Counted from the stretch's first letter, positions 1-12,401 are shown. The stretch: DNA of 64,000 nt from Paracyclopina nana (GCA_019096065.1 JAGUCH010000002.1:2120501-2184500), one strand, 5' to 3'. Notes: generated by a model not told the origin, from the letters alone. Made by a program: numbers and translations.

Positions 1-583
1 TAGTGTCAACCAAGACAAAAATTTTCCGCAACGAGCAAGAAACACTTTTTTGTGTCCATTGTTGTTTTCCGTGACTTTTCGCAACATTTGGACGGCGAAC
101 AATGGTTCAACAAGTGTGTTGATCGAAAATGCACATGGCAATTTCAGTTTCTTCATTTTCCCTCACCAAATTAAGCATGCATTTCTTCTTAATCACTATT
201 TTTGGCAATTTGCTGCAGAAGTTTGTCATATGGTCAGATATTTCTAAAATTATTAAGCAAGGTTGCGTGATTTATTTTTTCAAGATTCCGATGGTTCCTA
301 GCCTGCTAATTTTGGAATTTCCCCCTATTTTGACTGATTTTGGCTATAACTAATGACTGTAGCACCTCAAATGGCTCCCATGATTAATTAAGCGCAGTGA
401 ATTTTCCCACAGATTCATGATCTCGAGCAAAATTATGACAAACTGCTATAAAGAAATCAAGAAGAACTTTGGTATAAATTAGTAGAATTTTATTGAGCTA
501 CCTATGATGAGTAATACGGGGGGAATATTCCACATGATTAATTATTGCACATGAATATAAGCATTGGAAGGCAAAGTCACCAT
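1..583. other. Gene-free left flank / 3' flank of the first gene
   Basis: I see no convincing exon here. Short open frames on the plus strand lack splice context and similarity. The right end (about 480-583) is the probable 3' UTR of the minus-strand Spätzle-like gene. Confidence 0.5.
489..494 (-). terminator. Poly(A) signal AATAAA of the giant Spätzle-like gene
   Basis: TTTATT on the plus strand reads AATAAA on the minus strand, about 90 bases past the TAG stop at 584-586. Confidence 0.55.
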
Positions 584-3500
584 CTAGTGATCTCTTCCAA
601 AGGACAGCCTCAGTTCTTGGAAGATATCCAGAACTTTTCGTATGGGCACTGCTGGTGACTTTTGGCTTTGCTCACTCATCTGTGGTGGAGATTTCTTTTG
701 GACCATAGGACTGCTCAGACCATCATCAAAATTCATTGAATCCAATTCGAACGAGCTCGTATCGATTGACATGGAATTTGTGGCTGGATTTTTCTCCAGG
801 TCGAAAAATGACTTTTGGAACTCACTGGAGGAGGAAGAAGAGTCTCCGAACAAAGAAGTGTCAAGCTGAGGCTCGGGAAAGTTTTCTATCACAATGTTTG
901 AGGTGCTGCTGCTTGACGACGATGTCGTGGTGGTTTCGGTGGTTGTGGTGGTGGCTTCAGTGGTTGTGGTTCGCACCCTGGGGAAAAAGGGCTTGGCAGT
1001 GGGAGCAAACCTTTGGTTGAAGCTGGATTTGGGCTTGTCAGACGAAGGCCTTGGAGGATAGGTGACTTTATCTTCAGCTAAAGAAGAAGGACTGCTCGTT
1101 GTAGTGGTATAAGAAGATTGGCGTAATCCGTATTTTTTCTTGTACATCTCTGAAAATGAGGAGCTGCTTGATGGCCTTGACTGACTTGATGGCTCTTCTT
1201 CTTCTAAAAGAAAATCAGCATAATTTTAACATATTTTTTGCTTCAAAATTGAGTACCTGAATCTGGTTGATTTTCTCCCTCTTCTTCTAAGACATCAGTT
1301 TGCAAATCTTCACCACTGTCAGATCTGGAATACTTTTGGAAAATTCGGTTGGCATTTTTGGCAGTGTCATCTTTGGGTAGAGGCTTTCTAAAGAGTCCTC
1401 CTACATTTTCTTTGGCGAACTTTCGGAAAAGGCTCGAGGAGGATTGCGTTCGTTTGTTGCTCTGCAAAAACAGATAAATTATTCATGTTAATAGCATTGT
1501 AAGCAAGAAGGCTTACAGGAGGATCGATTCCCAAGGGACTCAGAGGATTAACTTCCTTCTCCTTCTCTTCGTCCTCATAATCGTACTCATAATCAGAATC
1601 ATCACTTTTGGGCCCGTCATTGTAGTCTTTGGCAAAGGTCCTGGATGGAGTCCAAGTTTTCAGTTTGGGCTCTTCCTCCATATCCTCGACTTCATCTACT
1701 ACTCCATTTTCTTCTTGAGCTTTGGCCATTTTCAGTTGAATCAAGAGATCCTTGATTTTCATGGGATCCTTTTCACCCTCAAGCTCCGCCTTGATCTGCT
1801 CCACTTTGCTTAGCTTGGCTTTAGCTGTGGTTTTCACTGGAGCTTCTGTGGTCTCCACTTTGACAGTGTTAGTGACATAGCTCCTTTCTGGAAGTCTGGT
1901 GGGTGAAAAGCTCCTTTTGGACTCAGCCTCTTCAGCATAATCCTCATCAGAGCCATCTTCCTTGCTGTTAAAGTTGAAAGCAGTTGACTCAATGATAGAT
2001 GGGGAAATGTCCATTATTTCCTCAGGTTTGGCCTGCAGCCTCTTCTTGAATTTTGAATACATATCAGATGCTCCAGGTCCATCCGTATTGGAAGTTTTCT
2101 CAGTTTTAGTATCTTCAGTAGGCTCCACCAACTGCCTTCTTCTCGTGGAGCTGCTCGTTCTTTGAGTTGTCACCACGATCTCCTGATGATGATCTTCTTC
2201 TGGAGTTTTTTGAGCCATCAGTTGACTCTTGTACCTGTCTCTCATTCGGTGAATGGAAGCTTTCCTATGTGGACTAATGGGGCTTGGAGTGGTCGTGGAG
2301 GACAGAGAGCTACTCACGCTCGTACGATGCATCATACTCTCCAGGGAATCCGGCTTAACCCGTTCCCTTTTGATGCCATAAACTGCATCGCTCAAATCTT
2401 CCGGATTGGTGTGGATTGGCTTTGAGGTGGTGGAAAAAGTGGCAACGTACTTTTTCCTAGGTACCTTCTTCATCCTATTTGGCTTCACATAATCTCCTTT
2501 CAAGGGAACATCTGTGCTCAACTTTGGCCTGGAGATGGCAAATTTTGAGGGCTCTTCATTCTTATTTTCGTGGTCTTCTTCTTCTTCATAACTGTGCATT
2601 GGCTTGTAAGTGGAGATTTCCTTGGTGGGATCCAAATTGAACAGAGAAGTCAGTCCCAATTCAGGCATAAATTCATTCTGGAACCCCAAAGTTGGCAAGA
2701 CCATAGTGGTGGAAGTGGTTGAGGTTCTAACAGTGGTTCTGGTGGTTGAGGGTGGTGCCTCATCAATCATGGTCCTCTCTGTGTCATAGTAGGTGTAGTC
2801 ATAGTATTCGGTCTCTTCCGTATCTTGCCTCTTCAAAATGGGAATGTTTTGGGTGGTTATTTTAGTTGTGGTTGTAGTAGTGGTTGTAGTTGTGGTTGTG
2901 GTTGAAGTAGTGGTTGTTGTAGTGGTTGTAGTTGTGGTTGGTGTGGTACTTGTTGAGGTGATTCTGTCAATACCATCATTGAGCCAATCATTGTTGAATT
3001 CATCATGAATTTTGAACTTGAAACGAGTCAAGTCCTCTCTTACTCGTCCAGGATTGGCAGAAGATCTCTCAGGCTTCGTTTCCTTAATTCTGATGGGGGC
3101 ATCTGAAAATTAAACATTAAAACTCAAAAACACGGATGTACCAACTCTTATACTACCATAGCTGGATTTGCTTGTGGGATTGGCAAATGTCAACGTTGCT
3201 TCTGTGGACAAATCTTTCACTGAGCAAGAGCAACTCGAAGGAATGCTGAAATATGCGGTGAAAATTCCCTTTTCTGGCTCCTTTGGATCCACAGCCATCA
3301 ACCTGAAATTCAAAAATGACTCATGGTTTTGAGATTTTTCATTTTTTTGTTGTTGATTTGCAACTTTTGTTTATCTGGCATCAACGTTATTCGATTACAT
3401 TTGTTTATGCGAGAAACTGTCAAAAGTGGCTGTTTCAAGTAATTTTGGGTGGTATTCAAAATACTCGAGTTGATAAAACGCCGACCTCAGAAATTTCAAG

Positions 3501-6500
3501 GCTGACTTCTCAGTCAGTGAGTCTTTAAAACTTAACAGTGAGTCAGCGGAATTTCTTCTACCGAAAAAGAGCCTTGTGAACGGAGAAAGCAGCCTTGCTT
3601 CAACATCTTTACAGGTCAGCCTTTTTTATCATCATTATTAGCAGGAATCAAGTCAGTTATCTAGATCCTATTTTTAACCTATACCTTCTCTCGGTGAATT
3701 TTTGCATGCAAGTTGTCTTTGATCTGGAGTAGTTAAGCGAGCAATCTGATCCGGAATCCGAGCACTCAATGGTTCGCACTTCTTGTGGGTATTCATGGGT
3801 GTTGATGACTGTCACCCATTTTCCCTCTGTGGTTTTGGCCCACCCAGGTTTTTTAAGCTCCTCTTTGGTATCACAGCTTCCAATCCTCCTATGAAGCAAC
3901 TCATTATTGTAAAATATATGGTAGGCTGTTAATCAATGATTAAAGTACCTTCTCTTGCTCTCCCATAAAGATCCGGCTCCTCCAATCAAATCCGGAAATT
4001 CCCTAATCACCTGCTGGTAAATCCCTTGCACAGCTGGACCCTCAGAAACCACAATACTTTCCACAGTTTTCCTTTTGGAAATTTTTGTGAATTATTTGAC
4101 AATTCTACATGAATTTGCTAAACTTACAAGGGGTAATTTTTCTCAGTCACATCACAAAGGTCTTCCAATTGGCATGGTTTGTCAGGGCTGTAAGTAGTCT
4201 CTTCTGGCCTTTTGAATGTGTAAGTTTCCTCTGGCCTTTTATTGTAGCTGAAGGTGCTTTCCTCTTGTCTGCCAAAAGTATTGGCCAAAGGTTCATAGTT
4301 TGTTGTTGTTGTTGAAGGTTTGGTGGTGGATCTGATTTTCAAGTCAAAATTGTGATTAAAGAAAGACGACTCTGATGTCATATCACGAAAATTCCAATTA
4401 TTGGTGGAAAAGGATGGATCTTCTGAAGAAGAGGCTGGCTGGTCAGTAATTCGAATCACTGGCCATTTCGAGGGCTTAGCTTCTGGTTCGTAGTTGGAAG
4501 TGGTTTGTGGTGGTGATCTTGCCATTGGGGGCCACCTTGATGAAGATTCTTCCACTGTTGAGCTCACTGGTGGCGAGGTCACCTCTGGAGATGCCTTTGA
4601 GACCTCTTCATAGTCGTAGTCATAGTAGTCATTTTTTAAGAATGGCACTGAAACAAAAATTAAATTTACTTGATTAAGAGTGCTGACCAAAAGACCGCTA
4701 GGTGGCGCTATTCTTTATTTTTTATAACTTAAGTAGATATAGCCTATCAAAGCATTCAAAACTTTTATTTTACCATGAAATAATGGCTCTAAAATGAAAA
4801 AAAATATAAAGATATTTAATTAAGTCATAAAAAAATAAAGACCGCTAGGTGGCGCTATTCTTGATTTTTGTAACTTAATTAGATATCTTTATATTTTTTC
4901 ATCTTAGAGCCATTATTTCATGGTAAATGCGATATTCTTATGTACAACTCTAAAAGTTTTGAGCGCTCAGATAGGCTATGGATTTGAATTATTATCCGAT
5001 AGGTGGCGTTTTTAGCAGCTTTGTTTACCATTTGAAGCTGTCAAAGGTGGCTCCACAGAGTCTGGCAAGAGAGTCCCGCTTGTGGGCAAAGTGGTCTCCA
5101 CAGTGGTCGAAGCTGGCAGTTTTTCCTGGAATTGAGGCAGATCATCCTCGTAGATGTATTCATAGTAGTATTCGTATTCGGGCTCTTGAGTGGTGGTCGT
5201 TTTTAGCGTCGTGGTGGGTGACTTTGCGGTTTTCATCGTTGATCTTTCCAGCTTATTTGCACCTGGCTGGTTCACACCAGCTGGTGTGGTATCCACAATT
5301 TGATATCTGGCATTTTCACTCCTGAATGGAGGGAAACTGCAAGGATCGGAGAGAAAAATGGATTTAAAGTAACATTCAGCCTTGACCTTAAGGACACGGA
5401 AAAAAAGAATCGAGTAAATCTTTAATTTTGCGCAAAAAAGTGCTGGTGAAACTTTCTATTTTTTCCACCTTACCGTTGATTATCATCGTAGCCATTATCC
5501 ATTTCGGTATGTAGGAATGGCAAAGGTGGCTTTGCTACATTTTCACCATTGTTGATATTTGGACTATCTCGAGTGTGAAATGAGGAACGTGGACGCGTTT
5601 CGCCTGCATTTTGCCGGACCTGCAAACAAGCATAAAAAATATGCACACTTTCGTTTGTCTCCTTCCTTTTTGCTGCATAATTCACATTTTCTAATGGTGG
5701 ATGTGAAACTTTGTATGAATGACAAGTTAATGTCGTTTTCACGATTTTTTTTCTCCAAATGATGCAAAGTGAAATCTGCGTGATTGCTCCTGAAAATCAG
5801 CTGATTTCAGCCATATACATTGACTAATTATGCATTACTTAAACTAAAGTTTCAGCAAAAAGGCCATGTGAATTTCTTAATGTATTTATGGCCAAACAAA
5901 AAAATCCTGAATTTTACCTTGTAAGGTGCAGACCTAAAAGGTGTATTTTCCACCTTTTGGGATCGGTGCTGCTGTTTGTTTCCATACAAGGACTTGAATT
6001 CATCAAAGTCTTGCGCGCTGAAATGTCTGGGAAACCAATCTTGCTTCTGCGCTGATCCTGGATTTCTTCTATCCTGAGACATCTGTGGCGCAATATTTCT
6101 TGGTGGTGGTGGTGGTGGAGGATGTCTGTGCCTTCTGTGTGGTTGCCTTTTTGGAAAAAAGTGAAATTATAGGGGGTAGCTTTGGCGAAAAAAATATTAA
6201 TTTCTATCTCAGTACTTGAGGACATCTGTGAAGCGTTTTTCGTTGTGATGGCTGTGCTTGTCTAGTGTTTTAAACATTTGTTCACTCGGCATCATCTGCT
6301 GAGCCCACATGCTACCAGCTGAGCTCGTTTCCTCGCCACCACGACTCAATCTCTGTCGCCTCAAGACAAGATCATCTGCTAAAAAAGTATATACAGGTTG
6401 TCCCACAATTTTAATAAACTGTGCTCTAATTGGAGCTAAAATTAAAATTGCCTACGTTTTAGTTTGCTGAATATGACATTACAAAATTAAAGGAATTTAT

Positions 6501-8564
6501 TTTCGCCGAAAATCGTGGGGACTTTCTGTATTCAGCTCCAAAGGAGAGAAATCAGCCGGCAGCAAAATTATGCATTTCTGTACGTAATAATTATAGCAAA
6601 CCTGTCTTTTTGCCACTCAGTTGCGAAGATGGCTGATTTTCAGCTGAGAATCCATTGAGGCTTCCAATGGAATGCTGCTGCTCCTCATTTCTGCTTGGAA
6701 GTTCTCCAGTCCTGCCAGCCACCTTCTTATCACTCCAGGGCTCGTAGTGAGACTCTGGTACACCTCCAAACATGTCCTTTTCAAAGGCCTCGTTGATTCT
6801 GCTTTTCTGGAAGAAATTCTCGCTGAAGAATTTCTCCACGTCTCCCATTTTCATGAGGCCTAAGAAAAAAGCATTTTTTCAAGTGCTTGCAAATTGGAAG
6901 CTGAGCAAAAATTCGGCTTACTTTCCATATCCAGGTCGGGAAAGGCGAAATTGGGGCCGTCGAAGCCGCTGGCTTTGGCGGGCTCTTCAGTTCCAATTAT
7001 GATTGGCAGAGGTGTATTTTTTGGCTTGTTTGTGGTCGTTTTTGGAAGAGGATGACGCTGCAATGGCAATGGCAGTTGGTCACTTTCACTCTTTTGCTTC
7101 ACATTGTCAAGAGACGCCTTCAAATGATTGCCCAATTCTCGCTTCCGTGGCCTCACTATCACAATCGGCTTTTTTCGCGGCAAAGTCTGCTGCTGCTGCT
7201 GTTGGCCTTTGAATTCATCCTCACTTTTAACGCGTTTTCCTCCACTCACTGCTGGCCTTTTCGAGTCCTGCTTTTCCAACGACGATTTCTGGCCTTTTTC
7301 CGCATTTTGCGGCCTTTGCTGTTTCAATTGCGGCCTTTTCGGCCCGTTACTAAAGCCTCGAGGCCGAGGTGGCTCCGAAGAAGGCCTCACTGGCCTTACT
7401 AGCTTTTTTGGCCTTTGTGGCCTTTTTGCTCCTCGTTTATTTTCAATTGGGTGATTTTTGGTGGATCTGTCTTTTTTGCGCTTCAAGTTGCGCAGATGAT
7501 TTCTTTTCTTGATTTTATGCCGCATCAAGCTCGCATCTGAAAATGAAGAGTGAAGAAAAAGGGGGAAAAAACGCGTGATGATAAAAAATGTGGCGTGCAC
7601 CATTTAAAAGAAGTACGAATTGACCACCGCATGATGATGGAAGAAATGCCATCTGCTTTCTTACGCAATGCACGAAAAATCAAACACGACCACATACTGA
7701 ATGAAATTTGCCTGGTAAGCCGAAAAAAAGTGCATTTCTTCCACTTTCGTACTTTACTACATATATCCTTAAAGGCGAAGAAGCAATTGAGTAGATTCTT
7801 TTGGGATTTAGTGCGAGAGCTTGGAAATTGCGGATTTTAGGCTACACACATTTTTTATGCACTCAAAAGAGCCACAAAATCATGCTTGCTCAGTGAAGTG
7901 CTTGAAATATGTATTTTGTAGCGTTAATGGCTAAAGCTTAGCTTTATGAAAAAGCCCTGAAATCGACCTTATTTTGGCATTAACGTAGATCATAAATTCG
8001 TGTAATTACAGGAGTAATAATGATTTGTGCACCATTTGCCTTTTCAAAGGTTATTCTTGCAATTACCGCTCGTGAAAATTCGCCAAAGTTACCAAAGTTT
8101 TCAATTTTCCTGCCATTGCCATGCTCCACTATACGCAATTTTTTGCCTCCTTATTAAATATTCATACCGGCAGAAAAGTGATCCTTCACATTCAGCTGAA
8201 AAAGTGGGGTAAAATTGCTCTTACATTTGATGGGATCTGAGATGGCGAAAAAGAGATTTTCTAATCGCTTCTGCTGCAAGTCTTGCGAGGCAATCTTGAT
8301 TTTGGGCCTTTTCCTCTGTGAAGTTGACGAGGACTTTTTCCTGGGCCTGACGTTGACAGAAAAGAAATTTCTCAGCAGGTTCGACTCTGCAGTTTGAATC
8401 GAGTCCAATTCTTCTGACACTTTTGCCTCACTAATGGCATCATCATAGTTTTCGGCCTCTTCCAAGCTGGTGATTTCCTGGCACAACGCTAAACTCGTCG
8501 CCAACACCAACCCCCAAAAAAGGAGGTGCCACCAAAATGTACTAGTTAATCCTTGGCGTTGCAT
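584..8564 (-). CDS. Giant Spätzle/neurotrophin-family secreted precursor (1827 aa) with a central cystine knot
   Basis: Fourteen coding exons: 8564-8225, 7536-6922, 6859-6602, 6378-6216, 6146-5918, 5619-5474, 5336-5029, 4647-4128, 4071-3949, 3888-3679, 3302-3142, 3102-1517, 1461-1257, 1203-584. Every junction is GT-AG and the phases sum to 1827 codons plus stop. The N terminus is a signal peptide (LLFWGLVLATSLALCQ). Residues to about 850 are a basic then Thr-rich disordered pro-region. A Spätzle-type segment follows: CQLEDLCDV..NYP, a basic site WESKRR, then the core with G-K-W-V-T-V-I-N, VRTIEC, C.QKF..RRYRLMAVDP and a final SSCSC, about residues 850-1010. Usual family members end soon after; here about 820 more residues follow, with a long Thr run (2870-2960) and acidic Tyr clusters. 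Drosophila NT1/spz2 also has a C-terminal extension, so this may be that subtype. The final CC.C of the family is S-C-S-C here, leaving six knot cysteines. Family knowledge: such ligands activate Toll receptors after proteolysis. The fold call is firm; subtype is inference. Confidence 0.82.
4695..4709 (+). promoter_or_regulatory. CTCF-like core motif
   Basis: CCGCTAGGTGGCGCT matches the arthropod CTCF core AGGTGGCGC; it lies in an intron and in the direct repeat above. Binding is not shown. Confidence 0.5.
4842..4856 (+). promoter_or_regulatory. CTCF-like core motif
   Basis: Second identical copy of CCGCTAGGTGGCGCT, same orientation, 147 bp from the first. Confidence 0.5.
4996..5010 (+). promoter_or_regulatory. 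CTCF-like core motif (weaker)
   Basis: CCGATAGGTGGCGTT just inside the same intron, next to the donor of exon 7. One base off the core. Confidence 0.35.
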
Positions 8565-9301
8565 GATACTTCATTGTCAGGATTGAAGTTACTGACCAAT
8601 TTTCTTGTTCACTTTCCCAAAACAGATGACGACATGTGCACTCTTCAACGCACACTGGGGAATCCTGGGCGAAAAAAGTCCGCCTGCTAACAGCATCTTC
8701 ATTTGCCTGCCTTTTCATCGCGCAAATTTGGCGAGTTGGAATAGCGGAAAATTTTGGACATTTTTGGTGGCCTTTTGGCCCAGTGTGTAACAGTACAGTG
8801 GTTTTGTCTATATCCTTAGCTCACGCGCTCGCTTGATATGTTGCCTTAGCGCAAGTTTCACCAATGCCAAAGCTACTTTCATTTCCAATTAGCTGCTGCT
8901 CGACGACTAATAGCTCGGTTAAAAAAGATAGGAAAAAAGTGGTAAACCTAACAAATTTGATGGATGCTTGCAACATGCCACTACAAGCATTGAATGTATC
9001 CAAAAATCAATTTTTTATTGTGAAAAAATTCAGAAATTCAATGTTTTTAAAACTTGGTATAAAGCCGTTATTTTCCACCCCCAGGAAATAAGATGATGGG
9101 CTCAAGGTGTGAAGTAGATTTAAAAAAGAAATCTTTCACTACTTAGACTTCGGTCAAAGGAAATTGCACTTTCGTAATCCTTAATGAACAGCTATAAATT
9201 ACTCGGGAGTAATTGGGTGCACTAAATGAGTTATGCTTTGATAGCATTTACAGTGTATTTTCGCTGCTGATTCCTCTTCAACGAGGAGTTTAAAACCAGA
9301 T
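8565..9301. other. Spacer between the Spätzle-like gene and the lipocalin-like gene
   Basis: No exon recognised. It should contain the promoter of the Spätzle-like gene (right of 8564) and the 3' UTR of the lipocalin-like gene (left of 9302). No clear TATA box or AATAAA was picked out. Confidence 0.4.
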
Positions 9302-12202
9302 TTAGTCCAACAATTTCATGTTTCTCCGATGTTTTCTGCTCATGTAAGGGTGGATCGGGGCGTGCACCAGCGATCTCAGCAGTTTCCTATGTGGATGCCA
9401 CCTAGTCCTGGCTTTTTCGAAATATTCCTCAGGTTGGCACACAGTTGTATTCACAGTCCTGAAAATTAGGGAAGATTAGCTGAAACTGCACCAGATAGGT
9501 GTCCAAGGTGTGGAGTTGGTCAGCACAGCCTGGGATAATTTGAGCCTATTAATTTCTCCCTTGGAACTTCAGGTTTAAAAGACATATTTGTTCGGAACAT
9601 TCCAGCTTGGGATCACGCAACCTTAGTCACCTGTGATAATCCATCCTCATTCTTCGGTGAGCCGCAGGACTCAACTTTTTCTTGATTTTCTTCTTGAGAA
9701 CTTTTTCCCTTGATAAAATGTACACTCCACGGTGGTTCCAGCCTACAAAAGAGCGGGAGATTTTAAAAAACTTTTTTCATTCATTTTCAAGAAAGTACGC
9801 ACCAGGCCAAATTGTGTAATCGATGCAAAAGAATAGCAAAAGATGGTCATCAGGGTCCACCTCCATGACCTTAAATGTCCACAAGGCAACTGAAATTTGT
9901 CATATGATGATGCATCATAATTTTTGACAAAAAAAGAGGCTATACTTACAAATATGTTCCTCGTGGAAGAATACCCCGGATTTTTTGGGATTCTGCTGCC
10001 ACTCAATCACATCATTGTACACAAGAGGCCACTCGAATGAAATCTGAAAAATTTGATGGTACATTAATGGGCATTAAAATTTATTTTGAGCTTTTTCTCT
10101 CTCAGCCAATGAGCTGCTCACTTGAGAAGTGTTGAATTTGCCATTTTTCCCAATTGAAAACTTCATCAGGGATTCCGGACACAAGTAGGGCGAATGGGGT
10201 GGGAATGGCTTCCCATCAACTGAGGTTATATATTCATTGAGCACCCAGTCTCCGGAAATCTGCAAATATGCAAAAAGAAGTAGTTGACATCAACATTTTG
10301 ATGAGTATAGGAGTAGTACTTCACTCAGATTGACATCCACCGTGGGTACTTCCTGGCATCGGGCGTGAGAATATGTTCTATAGCCATGAGGCCCATAAAG
10401 AATGTAGGGATCAATTGGCTTTGCTGTTGTTGTCGTGGGCCATTCGCTCCTGGATGCGATGAAATTATCTTAGCATCGACTGTGATGGTCTTATGTTGGC
10501 AAGCAATTGCGCCAAGTGAAGTTTCAGCTTGTGGAAACTAGGTGACATCACCAGCTCACACCTACATCGCATTTCTGTAACTCCTAGTTTTCTCCTATGC
10601 TTGAACATTTTCTTCAATTAAATATTGGTGTACGTCATCACGACTGACATTTGCAATAAGACATTGATGTTGACGCTAGGCCGTTCTCATATTGATGGAA
10701 AAAGCTAAGCTAAGGTAAAACTAGCTAAGCTAAGGTAAAAATTATGCAACGAAAACCGGTTTTTTCGCTCAACATTCACAAAAAGCAGCTACTTTGCTTG
10801 AAATGTTGAGCATTTGCTTAGCTATTTTCACCTTAGCTTAGCTATTTTTACCTTAGCTTAGCTTTTTCCGGCAATATGAGAACGGCCTGCTATCATTTGT
10901 ATGCACAGTGTTCCTGGTAAGGGTTTAACCTAAACTGTCTCAACCAACTTTAAATTATACATTTTCTGAAAGCTATTGATGGGGGGATTCCAATGGTGTA
11001 AACCAAAAAATCCCCTGTCGTAGCTTCCCATAACATACAAGTTTAAAAAACCCCTTGCACTCTCATTTTACAAGGAAGAGAAAAAATGTGCTTCATTTAC
11101 CCCCTCTTAAATTCGAAAATGAACATAATATATTTTATACAAAATATTGAATTTGGACTTAATTCTAGAGTTACAATTTACTTGTGATATTACCATCATG
11201 TGGAAGATGAGAAAGGTTTGCCATTTAGCATAGTGCAGTTACTTCAAAACCATGTCCGATATCAAAAAGGGGGTCATAGAAGCGCACTTTTTCTCTACCT
11301 TGCAAAATGAGAGCGCTAGCGGTTTTTTAAACTCGTATGCTATGGGAAGCTACGACAGGGGATTTTATGGTTTACACCATTGGAATCCCCATATCAATAG
11401 CTTTCAGAAAATGTGTAATATAAAGTTGGTTGAGAAAGTTTACGTTAAAACCTCACCAGGAACACTGTGTATGATCATAAATACAACATTTTCCCTTGAA
11501 CATTTGATAGACGGAATGAACTGCAACTGCATTGTTGAGTTTGTTGCATTCATTGAGAAAGTTTCCAAGTTTCGTAATTACTTGCATTACATTAGCATCT
11601 TAATTGGGAAATCGCAAAACGTACTTCGTCTTTTTTGCCATTCGCTTGAAAAGAACGTAAATCAAATTTTGTTTTATTCGAATGTGATGGTAATTGATTG
11701 GCAAGCAATTTGCCATAGTGAAGTGTCAGCTGGCGCAAACTAGTTGACATCTCAGCTTCACTTGAGAATCACACTTTTAGAATGACTAGTTTTGCAATAT
11801 GCTTAAGCATTATTATCAAATTAACGGGTCGAATAACTGACATCAACAGTTGAGTGCAAATATTATACAGGATTCTTGCGTTGAGCTGGGTGAACGACCG
11901 AGGAAGTCGATATAGGAAAAAAAGGATCTGCATATGAGACGCACACAGGAACTATCAAAAAAGTAAACTGTGATTGAGCATTTACTACAACTTCTGCTAC
12001 AATAATGCACCCACCCTAATTTGCCCCATAAAATGGTATAGGAGCAAAAAAAGAGAGACATTTTCAATTACCTTGGTTGATTGAGGTACTCTTGGCTGAA
12101 AATCCCACAAAATGAAGCAGTGAGCAAAATGAGCCCACTAAAGCCTTAAAAAAACTATTAACTAAAAAAGAAACACTCTAGCCAAAACTTACTTTTCTTC
12201 AT
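9302..12202 (-). CDS. Secreted lipocalin-like protein (266 aa)
   Basis: Eight coding exons: 12202-12193, 12144-12072, 10449-10320, 10259-10122, 10043-9950, 9889-9803, 9742-9631, 9458-9302; phases are consistent and give exactly 267 codons with stop. The 10-base first coding exon (ATGAAGAAAA) splices to a hydrophobic signal segment (SGLILLTASFCGIFS). A short Thr linker follows, then CQEVPTVD....GDWV, resembling the Cys plus G-x-W strand-A motif of lipocalins, and later FFCIDYTIWP and RGVYILSREKV, matching the T-D-Y and C-terminal Arg regions of the fold. The C-terminal about 70 residues are very basic. The set of motifs fits a lipocalin or violaxanthin de-epoxidase-like barrel that would bind a small hydrophobic ligand outside the cell; the ligand cannot be inferred. 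Intron 2 (10450-12071) is unusually long and filled with repeats. Low similarity to any one subfamily leaves the class call moderate. Confidence 0.68.
10678..10888. mobile_element. MITE-like element, 211 bp, perfect 17-bp TIRs
   Basis: Left end AGGCCGTTCTCATATTG (10678-10694) is the exact reverse complement of 10872-10888. Subterminal AGCTAAGCTAAGGTAAAA repeats occur in both arms in opposite orientation. GCT flanks both sides, a possible 3-bp target duplication. No coding capacity. Confidence 0.7.
10896..11478. repeat. Large foldback: two arms of about 215 bp, loop of about 146 bp
   Basis: Arm 10896-11112 pairs with 11259-11478 as an imperfect inverted repeat (my rough estimate is above 80% identity). 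Shared blocks include GGGGATTCCAATGGTGTAAA, CCCCTGTCGTAGCTTCCCAT and CAACCAACTTTA. A 163-codon open frame at 11252-11743 lies across one arm and is not treated as a gene. Confidence 0.8.
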
Positions 12203-12401
12203 GGTGAAAGAATTGCTACTGAAAACGCAATTATCAAAAGCATCTTGATCTGGAAATCTTGATTTCTGTGCAGCAAAAACAGTAACTTGACAACTTTTCA
12301 TGCTTTGTATATCAAAGCTTATGAGGCTCAATTTTGCAAAGAACGTTAGTGTGTATTTCGAGGACAACTCTAATTTCTAAACAACTTGGCAGCATTTTGC
12401 C

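Larger units (their letters stand above)
4691..4924. repeat. Compound intronic repeat: direct repeat plus foldback
   Basis: Within the intron between exons 7 and 8 of the Spätzle-like gene. Direct repeat: about 50 bp at 4691-4741 and 4838-4887, each starting with GACCGCTAGGTGGCGCTATT. Inverted repeat: about 52 bp at 4773-4825 against 4874-4924 (ACCATGAAATAATGGCTCTA ... reverse complement). Confidence 0.8.
10481..11850. repeat. About 170-bp direct repeats flanking a repeat-filled block
   Basis: Copy A is about 10481-10655, copy B about 11684-11850. Both contain TGTGATGGT, then TTGGCAAGCAATT, GTGAAGTKTCAGCT, AAACTAG.TGACATC and later GACTGACAT-like ends, in the same orientation with many substitutions. 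Lies in intron 2 of the lipocalin-like gene. Confidence 0.65.

Noticed and set aside
11252-11743. 163-codon plus-strand open frame
   Set aside because: It lies across one arm of the foldback at 10896-11478 and has no splice context or similarity; treated as repeat sequence.
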